A stretch of 64,000 bases of DNA from Candidatus Stoquefichus sp. SB1. Its GTDB lineage: Bacteria > Bacillota_I > Bacilli_A > Erysipelotrichales > Coprobacillaceae. This document shows, piece after piece, positions 1 through 10,014 of this stretch (position 1 is the first letter of the stretch; each line of letters opens with the position of its first letter). The notes beneath the pieces are model-generated. The model saw nothing but the letters and a program-made list of their open reading frames with translations, searched no databases and was not told the DNA's origin. Location of the stretch: NCBI RefSeq assembly GCF_001244545.1, contig NZ_LN852696.1, positions 682,001 through 746,000 on the forward strand, read 5' to 3'. Position numbers and translations under genes: made by a program.

Positions 1-1
1 G

Positions 2-406
2 GGATGGATTATTGATCCAGATGGTTTCTATTATCAATTAATGGAAATTTATCATCGTTATCAATTACCAATCTTAATTCTTGAAAATGGTATGGGTGCT
101 ACAGAAGAATTAGATGAAAATCATAAAGTACATGATGATTATCGTATTGATTATTTAGCAAAACATATTCAATGTATGAAAGAAGCAGTGGCTGATGGGG
201 TTGAGTTATTAGGCTATTTAACTTGGTCTGCTCATGATTTACATTCTACAAGAGAAGGATTTGTAAAACGTTATGGATTTATTTATGTTGATAGATATGA
301 ACATACAATCAAATCGATGAAACGTTATCCAAAGAAATCTTTCTACTGGTATAAAAAAGTGATTGCTAGTCATGGTGAAGATTTAGCAAATGATATTAAA
401 TATTAG
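2..406 (+). CDS. 6-phospho-beta-glucosidase, GH1, C-terminal part (cut by window start)
   Basis: Open reading frame runs in from the window edge; 134 residues of a glycoside hydrolase family 1 enzyme are visible. The catalytic nucleophile Glu sits in ILENGMG (visible residue 28), and the KRYGFIYVD and SFYWYKKVIAS blocks are the usual GH1 C-terminus. In this family Lys and Tyr of the K-R-Y segment help bind the 6-phosphate of PTS-delivered substrates, so hydrolysis of a phosphorylated beta-glycoside in the cytoplasm is likely. It is the first visible gene of a sugar operon whose PTS IIC/IIA genes are presumably upstream of the window. Family call is secure; substrate is not. Confidence 0.9.
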   Translation, partial: GWIIDPDGFYYQLMEIYHRYQLPILILENGMGATEELDENHKVHDDYRIDYLAKHIQCMKEAVADGVELLGYLTWSAHDLHSTREGFVKRYGFIYVDRYEHTIKSMKRYPKKSFYWYKKVIASHGEDLANDIKY

Positions 407-471
407 AGATAAAGGTGAAAACCTTTATTTCTTCAATCGATGAGTAAACGTTTTACCGAGGGGAGAGAATT

Positions 472-1122
472 ATGGAAAAGTTATTATGCCCATCAATGAT
501 GTGTGCACATTTTGGAAATTTGGAAAAAGAAGTCAATGAATTAGATGAAGCTGGTGTAGATATTTTCCATCTAGATGTTATGGATGGAAATTTTGTACCA
601 AACTTTGGTATGGGATTACAAGATATAGAGTATATCATTCAAGCAACTCAAAAACCATGTGATGTCCATTTAATGGTGAATAAAGCCAGTGATTATATAC
701 AAAAATTTGCAGATTTGGGGGTTGAAATTATTTATGTTCATGCTGAAAATGATCCCCATATTACCAGAACATTACAAATGATTAAAGATGCTGGTGTTCA
801 CCCTGGACTTGCAGTGAATCCTGGAACATCGATTGAATCTATCAAAGAAACATTGAGCTTAGTCGATTATGTTCTTGTTATGAGTGTTAACCCAGGATTT
901 GCTGGACAAAAATATTTAGGATTTGTTGATCATAAATTTGATCAGTTTTGTGAATTGAAAAAACAATATGGTTTTAAAGTCATGATTGATGGAGCATGTT
1001 CACCAGAAAGAATTCAAACTTTATCACAAAAAGGGGTGGATGGATTTATCTTAGGAACATCGGCATTGTTTGGCAAGGGAAAAAGTTATCAGGAAATTAT
1101 CAAAACACTAAGACAATTATAA
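472..1122 (+). CDS. AlsE-like D-allulose-6-phosphate 3-epimerase (RPE family)
   Basis: A 216-residue TIM barrel of the ribulose-phosphate 3-epimerase family. Metal ligands are visible as H33, D35 (FHLDVMDG), H66 (VHLMV) and D173 (MIDGAC). Three details resemble AlsE more than Rpe as I recall the E. coli proteins: a CPSMMC N-terminus like AlsE PSLMC, a DGAC segment like DGSC, and GTSALF near the end like GTSGLF. AlsE converts D-allulose 6-phosphate to fructose 6-phosphate. The ATG follows GGGGAGAG. An RpiB-family isomerase lies downstream in the operon, as in the E. coli allose system. A pentose-specific Rpe paralogue cannot be excluded. Confidence 0.75.
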   Translation: MEKLLCPSMMCAHFGNLEKEVNELDEAGVDIFHLDVMDGNFVPNFGMGLQDIEYIIQATQKPCDVHLMVNKASDYIQKFADLGVEIIYVHAENDPHITRTLQMIKDAGVHPGLAVNPGTSIESIKETLSLVDYVLVMSVNPGFAGQKYLGFVDHKFDQFCELKKQYGFKVMIDGACSPERIQTLSQKGVDGFILGTSALFGKGKSYQEIIKTLRQL

Positions 1123-1135
1123 GGAGGAAAAAAGT

Positions 1136-1435
1136 ATGAATATTTTATTAGTATGTGCCGCTGGTATGTCAACAAGTCTGTTAGTCAATCGTATGAATGA
1201 AGCAGCTACGAAAAAAGGGATAACAGTTCATATTGAAGCTCATCCAGTTGGTTCAGTTGCATCATATGGTGACAAAGCAGAAGTTATTTTATTAGGACCA
1301 CAAGTTCGTTATGAATTGAATAAAATCAAAGGAATGTACCCTGATAAACCTGTTGAAGTTATTAATATGCAAGATTATGGAATGATGAATGGTCAAAAAG
1401 TTTTAGACCATGCGATTGCATTATTAGGAAAGTAG
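1136..1435 (+). CDS. PTS lactose/cellobiose-family IIB component
   Basis: A 99-residue cytoplasmic IIB domain. The phosphorylated cysteine is C7 in LLVCAAGMSTS, the P-loop-like signature of the Lac/chitobiose family, and the ending MNGQKVLDHAIALL is also typical. It passes phosphate from IIA to the sugar carried by IIC. No IIA or IIC of this family lies in the window, so partners are probably upstream of base 1. RBS GGAGG lies 7 bases before the ATG. A phosphosugar product agrees with the GH1 genes around it. Confidence 0.92.
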   Translation: MNILLVCAAGMSTSLLVNRMNEAATKKGITVHIEAHPVGSVASYGDKAEVILLGPQVRYELNKIKGMYPDKPVEVINMQDYGMMNGQKVLDHAIALLGK

Positions 1436-1444
1436 GAGAGAATT

Positions 1445-2419
1445 ATGCCAAGAAGATTAATAAGTTCAACGCGTAGTGAAATACGCACAATGACTGCTAA
1501 ACAACTGAAAGATTCTATTCGTGCATGTGAAGGACGTGTCATTTTATCACAGAATTATGTTGGACATTCACCTTTGCTAGAAGGCACAACAAATGCTGAA
1601 TTAGCTGAATCTATGGGTGCTGATATGGTTTTCTTTAATGGGTATCCAATGGATGAAACAATTGAAATCCCAGCTTTTCAAGTCGATGTTTATAAAGATG
1701 GACAATATGTTCATGAATCTTATCGTTTAAAAGAGATGAAAACATTAACCAAAGGACCTTTAGGTGTTTATTTAGAATGTGGTGTGGGTGATGATCCTTC
1801 TGCTTCAACGTCAACCCAGGCAGGAACTTCATTAATTAGAAGAGAAAGAGTTGCAAGTGATGAAAATCTTAAGAAACTCATTGATGAAGATGTAGATTTT
1901 GTTGTTTTAGCTGGCAATCCAGGAACAGGAACATCAATGGAAACAATTATTGATGCAACGAAACGTGCAAAGGCCATTTTAGGTGATCAAGTGATGATTT
2001 GGGCTGGAAAATGGGAAGATGGTGTTAAAGAAAAGGTATTAGGTGATCCCCTTCGTAAGGATAGCAAGGAAGTGATTGCTAAGTTAATTGATGCTGGAGC
2101 TGATGTTATCTGTTTACCGATGCCAGGTTCAAGAACTGGAGTGACTGTTGAAAGCATGAGAGAACTTGTGACATTTGTTCATGAATATGGTGATAAGTCT
2201 ACTTTAGCTATGTCATTTTTAGATGGTTCTGTAGAAGGTTCTGATGAAGGAACCGTGAGATTATGCGGCTTAATGTCTAAACAAACAGGAGCAGATATTC
2301 ATGCGATTGGTGATGCCGGTTGTAGTGGCATGTCAACACCAGAAGATATTTATCAACTGGCGATGACTATTAAGGGGCGTCGTTTAACTTGGTTAAAAAC
2401 AGCAGCAGGATTTAGATAA
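1445..2419 (+). CDS. TIM-barrel-like protein of unknown function (DUF7916-like), copy 1
   Basis: A 324-residue protein that I associate with the family often labelled 'haloacid dehalogenase-like hydrolase' or DUF7916 in PTS operons; its real activity is unknown to me. Visible blocks: GRVILSQNY near residue 31, LAGNPGTGTS in the middle, AGKWEDG followed by EKVLGDPL, DAGADVICLPMPGSRTG, and a C-terminal GADIHAIGDAGCSG. The glycine-rich loops GNPGTGT and GDAGCSG look like phosphate-binding loops of a TIM barrel; no HAD DxDxT motif is present. The next gene is a diverged paralogue 23 bases downstream. A role as lyase, aldolase or isomerase on the operon's phosphosugar is a guess. Confidence 0.7.
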   Translation: MPRRLISSTRSEIRTMTAKQLKDSIRACEGRVILSQNYVGHSPLLEGTTNAELAESMGADMVFFNGYPMDETIEIPAFQVDVYKDGQYVHESYRLKEMKTLTKGPLGVYLECGVGDDPSASTSTQAGTSLIRRERVASDENLKKLIDEDVDFVVLAGNPGTGTSMETIIDATKRAKAILGDQVMIWAGKWEDGVKEKVLGDPLRKDSKEVIAKLIDAGADVICLPMPGSRTGVTVESMRELVTFVHEYGDKSTLAMSFLDGSVEGSDEGTVRLCGLMSKQTGADIHAIGDAGCSGMSTPEDIYQLAMTIKGRRLTWLKTAAGFR

Positions 2420-2442
2420 ATAAGAAGGAATAAGGAGAAATT

Positions 2443-3387
2443 ATGAAATTAGATTATCGTATTACAAGATTAATTACTGCTAAAGCAAGTGAAGTTGCTC
2501 AATACACACCAATGCAATTAAAAGAAGCAATTTTAAAATCAGAAGGTCGTGTCATTATGGGACAAACATATTTAAATAATCCAATATTAATTCCTGATTG
2601 TACAAGTACAGAACTGATGTTTGCATTTGGTGGTGATATGGTGATGCTTAATGGTTTTCATTTTGAAAATCCTCAAGAAGCAGCTGGGATGCAAGGTTTA
2701 ACTTTAAAAGAGTTAAGAGCGAAAGTCGCTCAAAAACCAGTAGGAATTTATATGGGATGTCCAAAAGCCAATGATGATTTGGATTTAGATCCTAAAAAAG
2801 CTGAAATGAAAAGTATGCTTTATTCAAAAGAAAATGCTTTAAAAGCTAAAGAACTTGGGGCATCCTTCATAGTTTTAGGTGGTAATCCAGGAAGTGGAAC
2901 ATCTATATATGATGTTATTCGTGCAACCAAAGAAGCGAGAGAAACATTGGGTGAAGATATGTTAATTTTTGCTGGAAAATGGGAAGATGGTATTGTTGAA
3001 AAAGTTTTAGGTGATCCACTTGCTGATTATGATGCCAAAGCAGTGATTAAAGAATTAATTGATGCTGGAGCTGATGTGATTGATTTACCAGCACCAGGTT
3101 CAAGACATGGTATTACAGTTGAAATGATTAGAGAATTAACAGAATATACACATCGATATAAACCTGGAACTTTAGTTATGTGCTTCTTAGATAGTAATGT
3201 TGAAATTGCTGATCAAGATACAATTAGACAAATTGCTATTTTAATGAAACAAACAGGGGCAGATATACATGCGATTGGTGATGGTGGTTTTGGTGGTGGA
3301 ACATGGCCAGAAAACATTTATCAGCTTGCTATTACAATGAAGGGAAAAGCTTATACTTGGGCGAAGATGGCAACTCCACTAAGATAA
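2443..3387 (+). CDS. TIM-barrel-like protein of unknown function (DUF7916-like), copy 2
   Basis: A 314-residue paralogue of the preceding gene. Shared blocks are GRVIMGQTY, LGGNPGSGTS, FAGKWEDG, EKVLGDPL, DAGADVIDLPAPGSRHG, TGADIHAIGDGGFGGG and a TWxK ending. The N-terminal third differs more (PILIPDCTSTEL against PLLEGTTNAEL), and the mid-region lacks the GVGDDPSAS stretch of copy 1. Both copies keep the glycine loops, so both may be catalytic or they may form a heteromer. RBS AAGGAG precedes the ATG. Product unknown; operon context says sugar catabolism. Confidence 0.7.
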   Translation: MKLDYRITRLITAKASEVAQYTPMQLKEAILKSEGRVIMGQTYLNNPILIPDCTSTELMFAFGGDMVMLNGFHFENPQEAAGMQGLTLKELRAKVAQKPVGIYMGCPKANDDLDLDPKKAEMKSMLYSKENALKAKELGASFIVLGGNPGSGTSIYDVIRATKEARETLGEDMLIFAGKWEDGIVEKVLGDPLADYDAKAVIKELIDAGADVIDLPAPGSRHGITVEMIRELTEYTHRYKPGTLVMCFLDSNVEIADQDTIRQIAILMKQTGADIHAIGDGGFGGGTWPENIYQLAITMKGKAYTWAKMATPLR

Positions 3388-3407
3388 AAAAGATGAGGAG
3401 AGAGGTT

Positions 3408-3857
3408 ATGAAAATAGGAATAGGAAATGATCATGTGGCTGTTGAATATAAAAAAGAAATAACAAAATATATTCAAGAAAAATATGGCTATGAAGTGATC
3501 AATTATGGAACAGATAGTACAGATAGATTTAATTATCCGGTAGCTGGTGAGGCAGTTGCCAATGCTGTTATTGCAGGTGTTGTAGATAAAGGAATTGTGA
3601 TTTGTGGAACAGGTGTTGGTATTTCATTAGCAGCCAATAAGGTCAATGGTATTCGTTGTGTGACGTGTAGTGAACCTTATTCAGCTAAACTTTCAAGAGA
3701 ACATAATAATACCAATATGTTGGCTTTTGGAGCCAGAGTTGTGGGGATAGAACTTGCAAAAATGATAGTTGATGCATGGCTAACTGGTGAATATGAAGGT
3801 GGTCGACATCAAGTCAGAATTGATATGTTGAAAGATATTGAAGAAAGACAAAAATAG
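3408..3857 (+). CDS. rpiB: RpiB/LacAB-family sugar-phosphate isomerase
   Basis: A 149-residue aldose-ketose isomerase. Visible active-site features: GNDH at residues 6-9, catalytic cysteine C66 in VICGTGVGIS, and H99 in SREHNNTN, matching ribose-5-phosphate isomerase B. E. coli RpiB also isomerises D-allose 6-phosphate, and LacA/LacB act on galactose 6-phosphate. Beside an AlsE-like epimerase, an allose-6-phosphate role is attractive but inferred. The start is the ATG at 3408, which has GAGGAGAGAGG upstream and matches the family N-terminus; an in-frame upstream extension is overlap with the previous gene. Confidence 0.85.
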   Translation: MKIGIGNDHVAVEYKKEITKYIQEKYGYEVINYGTDSTDRFNYPVAGEAVANAVIAGVVDKGIVICGTGVGISLAANKVNGIRCVTCSEPYSAKLSREHNNTNMLAFGARVVGIELAKMIVDAWLTGEYEGGRHQVRIDMLKDIEERQK

Positions 3858-3861
3858 TAAT

Positions 3862-4512
3862 ATGGATTTAAAGACTTTACAGGGGCTCAATCCCCATTAC
3901 TCTATAAAAAGTATTGATGATGAAAGTTTCCAGACTTTTGGAAAACGAATTGATGAAGATGTCAATGATGTGATTGCTTATGTATCAACAAACGTCCATC
4001 CTCCCAAACTTGGAACTTGTTACCAACCAAGCGTCTTAGCAATTGAGCAATTTTCATCAATCCAAAAAATTTCACAAAAGGTTTATGGATATATGGATGT
4101 TATGGCTGGTGTCGTTTCTGGTCATAATGATGTATTAAACGGCGTTGAATATCATCAGGGCAGCGAGACGATTATCGCTGCCACTGATTATATTCTGGTA
4201 GTAGGTCATATTTGGGATATGAAAGGAAATACATATGATTCTCAAATGTGTGAAATCTTTTATGTACCTAAAGGAACAATTGTAGAATGTTATAGTACAA
4301 CGCTTCATTACACACCCATCTGTGTAAGTGATGAAGGATTTTTAACAATCTGCCTGTTATTAAAAGGAACAGGCGATGTTTTAAAGCAAAGAGAGGGTAT
4401 TTTAAAAAAGAAAAATAAATGGTTTATCGCTCATTTAGAAAATCAGGAAAAAATTAAATCGGGTGATTTCCCAGGACTTATGGGAAATCTGATAAGAATA
4501 AAATATAAATAA
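3862..4512 (+). CDS. DUF4867 family protein (cupin-like), function unknown
   Basis: A 216-residue protein that I recognise as DUF4867-like. It has no signal peptide or membrane segment. A beta-rich core with VGHIWDMKGNTYDSQMCEIF, YVPKGTIVECYSTTLHYTP and HxxxxE-type spacing suggests a cupin barrel, a fold common in sugar isomerases. The ATG at 3862, four bases after the rpiB stop, is preferred; a TTG at 3838 inside rpiB is possible. No strong RBS is seen, so translation is probably coupled to rpiB. It may act on the same phosphosugar as RpiB; this is inferred from position. Confidence 0.6.
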   Translation: MDLKTLQGLNPHYSIKSIDDESFQTFGKRIDEDVNDVIAYVSTNVHPPKLGTCYQPSVLAIEQFSSIQKISQKVYGYMDVMAGVVSGHNDVLNGVEYHQGSETIIAATDYILVVGHIWDMKGNTYDSQMCEIFYVPKGTIVECYSTTLHYTPICVSDEGFLTICLLLKGTGDVLKQREGILKKKNKWFIAHLENQEKIKSGDFPGLMGNLIRIKYK

Positions 4513-4525
4513 TGAGGTTAAGAAA

Positions 4526-5222
4526 ATGGAAAAAACAAAGTGTTTTTCTCAAAGTGATTTAGCAAGTTATATTGATCATGCTGTTTTAGATCCTCAACTT
4601 ACAATTGAACAGCTCAAAGAGAAAATGATGATAGGTGTTCATTATGGTTGTCAAAGTATATGTGTTAATCCAGGAGCAATTGATATTGCAAAAGAATGTA
4701 TTCAAAATTCAAAGACAAAACTTTGTGTTGTTTGTGATTTTCCTTTTGGAGCAAGTCATACACAATCTAAATTAATGCAGGCTCAGATGATTATTGAAAA
4801 AGGGGATATCTTTGAAATTGATATGGTTATGAATTATGGATTATTAAAGAGCCAAAAATATGATCAGGTCATTGATGAAATTTCACTGATAAGTGAAATG
4901 TGTCATCAACATCATGTCGGCTTAAAAGTGATTATAGAAACTGATGCTTTAACAGATGAAGAAATAAAAATAGCTGTTGATTGTTGTGTGAAAGGACAAG
5001 CAGATTTTGTCAAAACATCAACAGGTTATTTGAAAAGTGATCATTTACAGGGTGCCTCACCTGAAGTTATTGCTTTAATAATCAAAGCAGCTCAAGGAAA
5101 AATAAAAGTAAAAGGGTCTGGGTGTGTGCGTACACGTGAAAGATTAATCGAACTGATTCAATTAGGAGTTGATCGTGTAGGTGTAGGATGTTCATCGATT
5201 GCTCAGATACTAGGAGAAGATT

Positions 5223-5230
<8 letters not shown>
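4526..5230 (+). CDS. deoC: DeoC-like deoxyribose-phosphate aldolase
   Basis: A 234-residue class I aldolase. The Schiff-base lysine is K163 in DFVKTSTGY, the second lysine is K196 in KVKGSG, and D99 lies in EIDMVMNYG; these match the DERA catalytic triad. DERA cleaves 2-deoxyribose 5-phosphate to glyceraldehyde 3-phosphate and acetaldehyde. No nucleoside genes accompany it here, so it may cleave a different phosphosugar made by this operon. RBS GAGG lies ahead of the ATG. The next gene overlaps its stop by 8 bases. Confidence 0.82.
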
Positions 5231-7551
<2,321 letters not shown>

Positions 7552-7636
7552 TGAATCAATTGAATATTTAAGGAGAGGGGTCTGAGTTTTATCAGAACGA
7601 TAAAATATATCAGTTGAAAAATGGAGGATAATGATA

Positions 7637-8143
7637 ATGAAATTTAATGAAGTTATGCATCTTTCGTTTTATACAGATCAAATAGATGAAATGAGAGATT
7701 TCTATGAAAATAAGTTAGGATTAAAAGCAAAAATTATTATGCGTTATGAAGCATATAAAGGAAAAAAAGAAAGAGGAGCATGGGCAGCAAGAGCTGAGAC
7801 ACGCCCACATGATATTGCTTATATATTTATCGAATTAGCACCTGGACAGTATTTAGAACTTTTTCCAAAAGGTGATGGACAATTAGAACATGAATCTCCA
7901 GATACAAGATTAGGTTATTCACATTTTGCATTAATGGTTGATGATATTCATGAAGCAAGAGAAGAATTAGTCAAAGCTGGTGTAGAGATTGATATCGAAC
8001 CAAATAAAGGTCAATCAGAAACATGGCAAATGTGGGTTCATGATCCTGATGGCAATAAATTTGAAATTATGCAGTATACTGAAAAGTCTTTACAGCATAA
8101 AGGAAATATTGAAGACGATAGAAAAAAATATGGTCATGAATAA
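7637..8143 (+). CDS. VOC family (glyoxalase/dioxygenase-like) protein
   Basis: A 168-residue vicinal oxygen chelate protein with paired beta-alpha-beta modules: HLSFYTDQIDEMRDFYENKLGL at the start, YLELFPKG in the middle, YSHFALMVDD opening module two, and the C-terminal VHDPDGNKFEIMQY signature. Candidate metal ligands are H6, E in LELF, H in SHFAL and E in FEIMQ. VOC proteins isomerise or cleave small carbonyl compounds. The ATG at 7637 is chosen because GGAGG ends 9 bases upstream; an ATG at 7631 is too near. It closes the sugar operon before a strong terminator. Confidence 0.85.
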   Translation: MKFNEVMHLSFYTDQIDEMRDFYENKLGLKAKIIMRYEAYKGKKERGAWAARAETRPHDIAYIFIELAPGQYLELFPKGDGQLEHESPDTRLGYSHFALMVDDIHEAREELVKAGVEIDIEPNKGQSETWQMWVHDPDGNKFEIMQYTEKSLQHKGNIEDDRKKYGHE

Positions 8144-8155
8144 ATGATTCAAAAT

Positions 8156-8203
8156 AAGATAGCATTGAATAGCGTGTTAAGAAGCATTCAATACTATCTT
8201 TTA
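8156..8203. terminator. Terminator after the first sugar operon
   Basis: Fifteen-base arms AAGATAGCATTGAAT and ATTCAATACTATCTT pair with one internal mismatch around a 15-base loop, followed by TTATT on the plus strand. It lies 12 bases after the VOC stop and also covers the end of the reverse ORF at 8194-8370, so it may act in both directions. Confidence 0.8.
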
Positions 8204-8370
8204 TTGGACTGGTCATTTTCTAGGATGTCATGAGACAAATGAATAAACTGTCTTTTAGAATAACTGGTAAGAATAGATAAATGATCATAGTAAAGATTTA
8301 AATCATCATTTATTTTTTGGGATAACAGATCAAAAACCTCTTCTTTTTCAATAAGAAAAATCTCCTTCAT
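8194..8370 (-). CDS. Small hypothetical protein, 58 residues
   Basis: An uninterrupted 58-codon reverse-strand frame fills most of the 430-base gap. Translation starts MKEIFLIEKEEVFDLL and ends NDQSNKR. It is mostly helical and charged, with no membrane segment. AAGGA lies close upstream of the ATG (2-3 bases), which is tighter than ideal, and a stop codon blocks upstream extension. The pattern INDDLNLYY...FIHLSHDIL faintly recalls Spo0E-like phosphatases, but the SQELD signature is not kept. Real gene status is uncertain. Confidence 0.4.
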   Translation of the reverse strand: MKEIFLIEKEEVFDLLSQKINDDLNLYYDHLSILTSYSKRQFIHLSHDILENDQSNKR

Positions 8371-8440
8371 AATCCTTATAAAGGAGTATTAAAAACATGA
8401 TAACATTATCGCTGAATTTTAACAATTTTTTGATTTATAG

Positions 8441-8469
8441 TTGACATCTTAAAAAAGGAATGATAAGAT
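8441..8469 (+). promoter_or_regulatory. SigA promoter of the LicT-controlled PTS operon
   Basis: TTGACA at 8441-8446 and TAAGAT at 8464-8469 are separated by 17 bases. It stands directly before the RAT/terminator leader. Confidence 0.8.
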
Positions 8470-8493
8470 TTATCTAGAAAAAGAAATTAAATA

Positions 8494-8523
8494 GGAAATG
8501 TCACTGGTAATGCAGGCTAAACC
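8494..8523 (+). promoter_or_regulatory. RAT antiterminator site 1 (LicT/BglG target)
   Basis: The leader contains a match to LicT/SacY-type ribonucleic antiterminator sequences: GGAAATGTCACTGGTAATG followed by CAGGCTAAACC. Its 3' end overlaps the left arm of the following terminator, the hallmark of mutually exclusive structures. Confidence 0.8.
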
Positions 8524-8552
8524 AAAATTAACATTGTTAGTTTTGGTTTTTA
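8520..8552 (+). terminator. Conditional terminator in the PTS operon leader
   Basis: AACCAAAATTAAC pairs with GTTAGTTTTGGTT (13 pairs with one G-U) over a 3-base loop, then TTTTATAT. RAT1 folding would disrupt it. Confidence 0.85.
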
Positions 8553-8573
8553 TATTTATAGGAGGATATTGGA

Positions 8574-9065
8574 ATGTTTTTTAAAAAGAGTATAAATATA
8601 CATGATGATGGTCAAACAATTTATGCACCAATTAATGGTCAGATCATACCTTTAGAGGAAGTAAATGATGAAGTCTTTCGTCAAAAGATGATGGGGGATG
8701 GAGTGGCTATAGAACCTCATGATGGAAAGATTTATGCACCTGCTACTGGAGTTATTACTGTTGTTTTTCCGACACGACATGTTATTGCAATGACTTCTGT
8801 AGACGGAATGAATATCATTGTTCATGTAGGTATTGATACTGTTGAATTAAATGGAAATGGATTCCATCCTCTTGTAAAAGTTGGAGATTATGTTAAAGCA
8901 GGAGAGCAAATAATGACATTCCAACTTCATAAAATAAAACAGAATTACCAAGCAACAACGATGATTGTTATTGAAAATTCCGCAGAATATCAACTATTAA
9001 AAAGTTCTGCAGATTATGTACAGGTTGGAGAAGAATTAATGAAAGTGAAGAAGGTGAAAATATGA
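8574..9065 (+). CDS. PTS glucose-family IIA component
   Basis: A 163-residue free-standing IIA-Glc type domain. H84 in IIVHVGIDTV is the phosphorylated histidine and H69 in PTRHVIAM is its partner. The LVKVGDYVKAGEQIM segment is typical. It donates phosphate to the IIB domain of the IIBC protein encoded two genes on; in many relatives IIA is fused to the C-terminus of that protein. RBS AGGAGG precedes the ATG. The gene overlaps the antiterminator gene by 4 bases. Confidence 0.93.
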   Translation: MFFKKSINIHDDGQTIYAPINGQIIPLEEVNDEVFRQKMMGDGVAIEPHDGKIYAPATGVITVVFPTRHVIAMTSVDGMNIIVHVGIDTVELNGNGFHPLVKVGDYVKAGEQIMTFQLHKIKQNYQATTMIVIENSAEYQLLKSSADYVQVGEELMKVKKVKI

Positions 9066-9889
9066 TTATAACAAAACCACTTAATAATAATGTTGTTATG
9101 GCTAAAGATCAACAACAAGAAGAGGTTATTGTTGTGGGAACAGGTATTGGATTTCATAAAAAGGCTGGAGATATTATTGATGAACAAAAAATACAAAAAG
9201 TTTTTTCAGTTGCTGATAATAATAAATTAGCAGAGTTAATATCACAAATTCCAGGACAATATATTGAATTAACTGAAAAAATAGTTCAATATGCGAAAAG
9301 AAAATATAATTTGATATTAAATGAAAACATATATTTAGGACTTACTGATCATATATATTTTGCTTTACAAAGAATTCAAGAGGGTATTGATTTAGAAAAT
9401 CCCTTTCTTATAGATATTCAGCAATTCTATCAACAAGAATATAAAATTGGTCTGTATGCTAAAGAAATGATTAATCGTATGTTTCACATTCAAATTCCTA
9501 ATGATGAGGTAGGATATATAGCCATGCATATTATTGAGAATAGTTTTCAACAGAAGCGAGAAGATTTTGATGCAATTTTCAAAGTTGTCAATGAAAGTGT
9601 TTCTTTTATAAGGAAATATTATCTCAAAGATGTAAAAGAAAATTCATTGGCATATACAAGATTGGTTAATCATGTTAAATATTTTGCTAAACGATTTATA
9701 GAAGGAAAAGAGAATCAATCACAGAATCGTTTGTTAAAAGAAACAATACAAGGAGTTTTTAAAGAAGAACAAGAATGTATTGACCAATTATCAAAATATT
9801 TAGAAGATAAGTTTGATAAAGAAATGAGTGATTCTGAAAAGAATTATTTGGTTTTACATTTACGAAATTGTCAGGAGTTAAATGAATAG
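9062..9889 (+). CDS. licT: BglG/LicT-family transcription antiterminator
   Basis: A 275-residue antiterminator. Residues 1-55 form the CAT RNA-binding domain (ITKPLNNNVVMAKD, GTGIGFHKKAGD). Two PRD domains follow, with histidines in LTDHIYFAL, YIAMHIIENS, LVNHVKYF and LVLHLRN as phosphorylation candidates. The protein would bind the RAT sites at 8494 and 9889 when its PTS substrate is present. It overlaps the IIA gene by 4 bases. Gene symbol is by family resemblance. Confidence 0.93.
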   Translation: MIITKPLNNNVVMAKDQQQEEVIVVGTGIGFHKKAGDIIDEQKIQKVFSVADNNKLAELISQIPGQYIELTEKIVQYAKRKYNLILNENIYLGLTDHIYFALQRIQEGIDLENPFLIDIQQFYQQEYKIGLYAKEMINRMFHIQIPNDEVGYIAMHIIENSFQQKREDFDAIFKVVNESVSFIRKYYLKDVKENSLAYTRLVNHVKYFAKRFIEGKENQSQNRLLKETIQGVFKEEQECIDQLSKYLEDKFDKEMSDSEKNYLVLHLRNCQELNE

Positions 9890-9918
9890 AGGTAGTCACT
9901 ATTAAATTAGGCTAAACT
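9889..9918 (+). promoter_or_regulatory. RAT antiterminator site 2
   Basis: GAGGTAGTCACTATTAAATT then AGGCTAAACTC resembles site 1 (GTCACT and AGGCTAAAC are identical) and again overlaps the left arm of a terminator. It lies between the antiterminator gene and the IIBC gene. Confidence 0.75.
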
Positions 9919-9957
9919 CAGGAGGATCAGTGCACGGATTTTCTTGAGTTTTTTATT
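9914..9957 (+). terminator. Conditional terminator before the IIBC gene
   Basis: A 15-pair stem starts AAACTCA and closes with TGAGTTT, with G-U pairs inside and loop AGTGCACG, followed by a T tract. It would stop transcription of IIBC and the ene-reductase unless the antiterminator is active. Confidence 0.85.
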
Positions 9958-10014
9958 TACAAGGAGGGATGCTTGAATAAAAAAATTTGTTTTGAAAATA
10001 AGGAGGAAAGAAAG

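Noticed and set aside
441-455. Palindromic GTAAACGTTTTAC as a cre site
   Set aside because: Three mismatches to the consensus and located between genes inside an operon.
9969-9980. Three-codon ORF (ATG CTT GAA TAA) after AAGGAGGG as a leader peptide
   Set aside because: RBS touches the ATG; more likely incidental to the TTG or to the real start at 10015.
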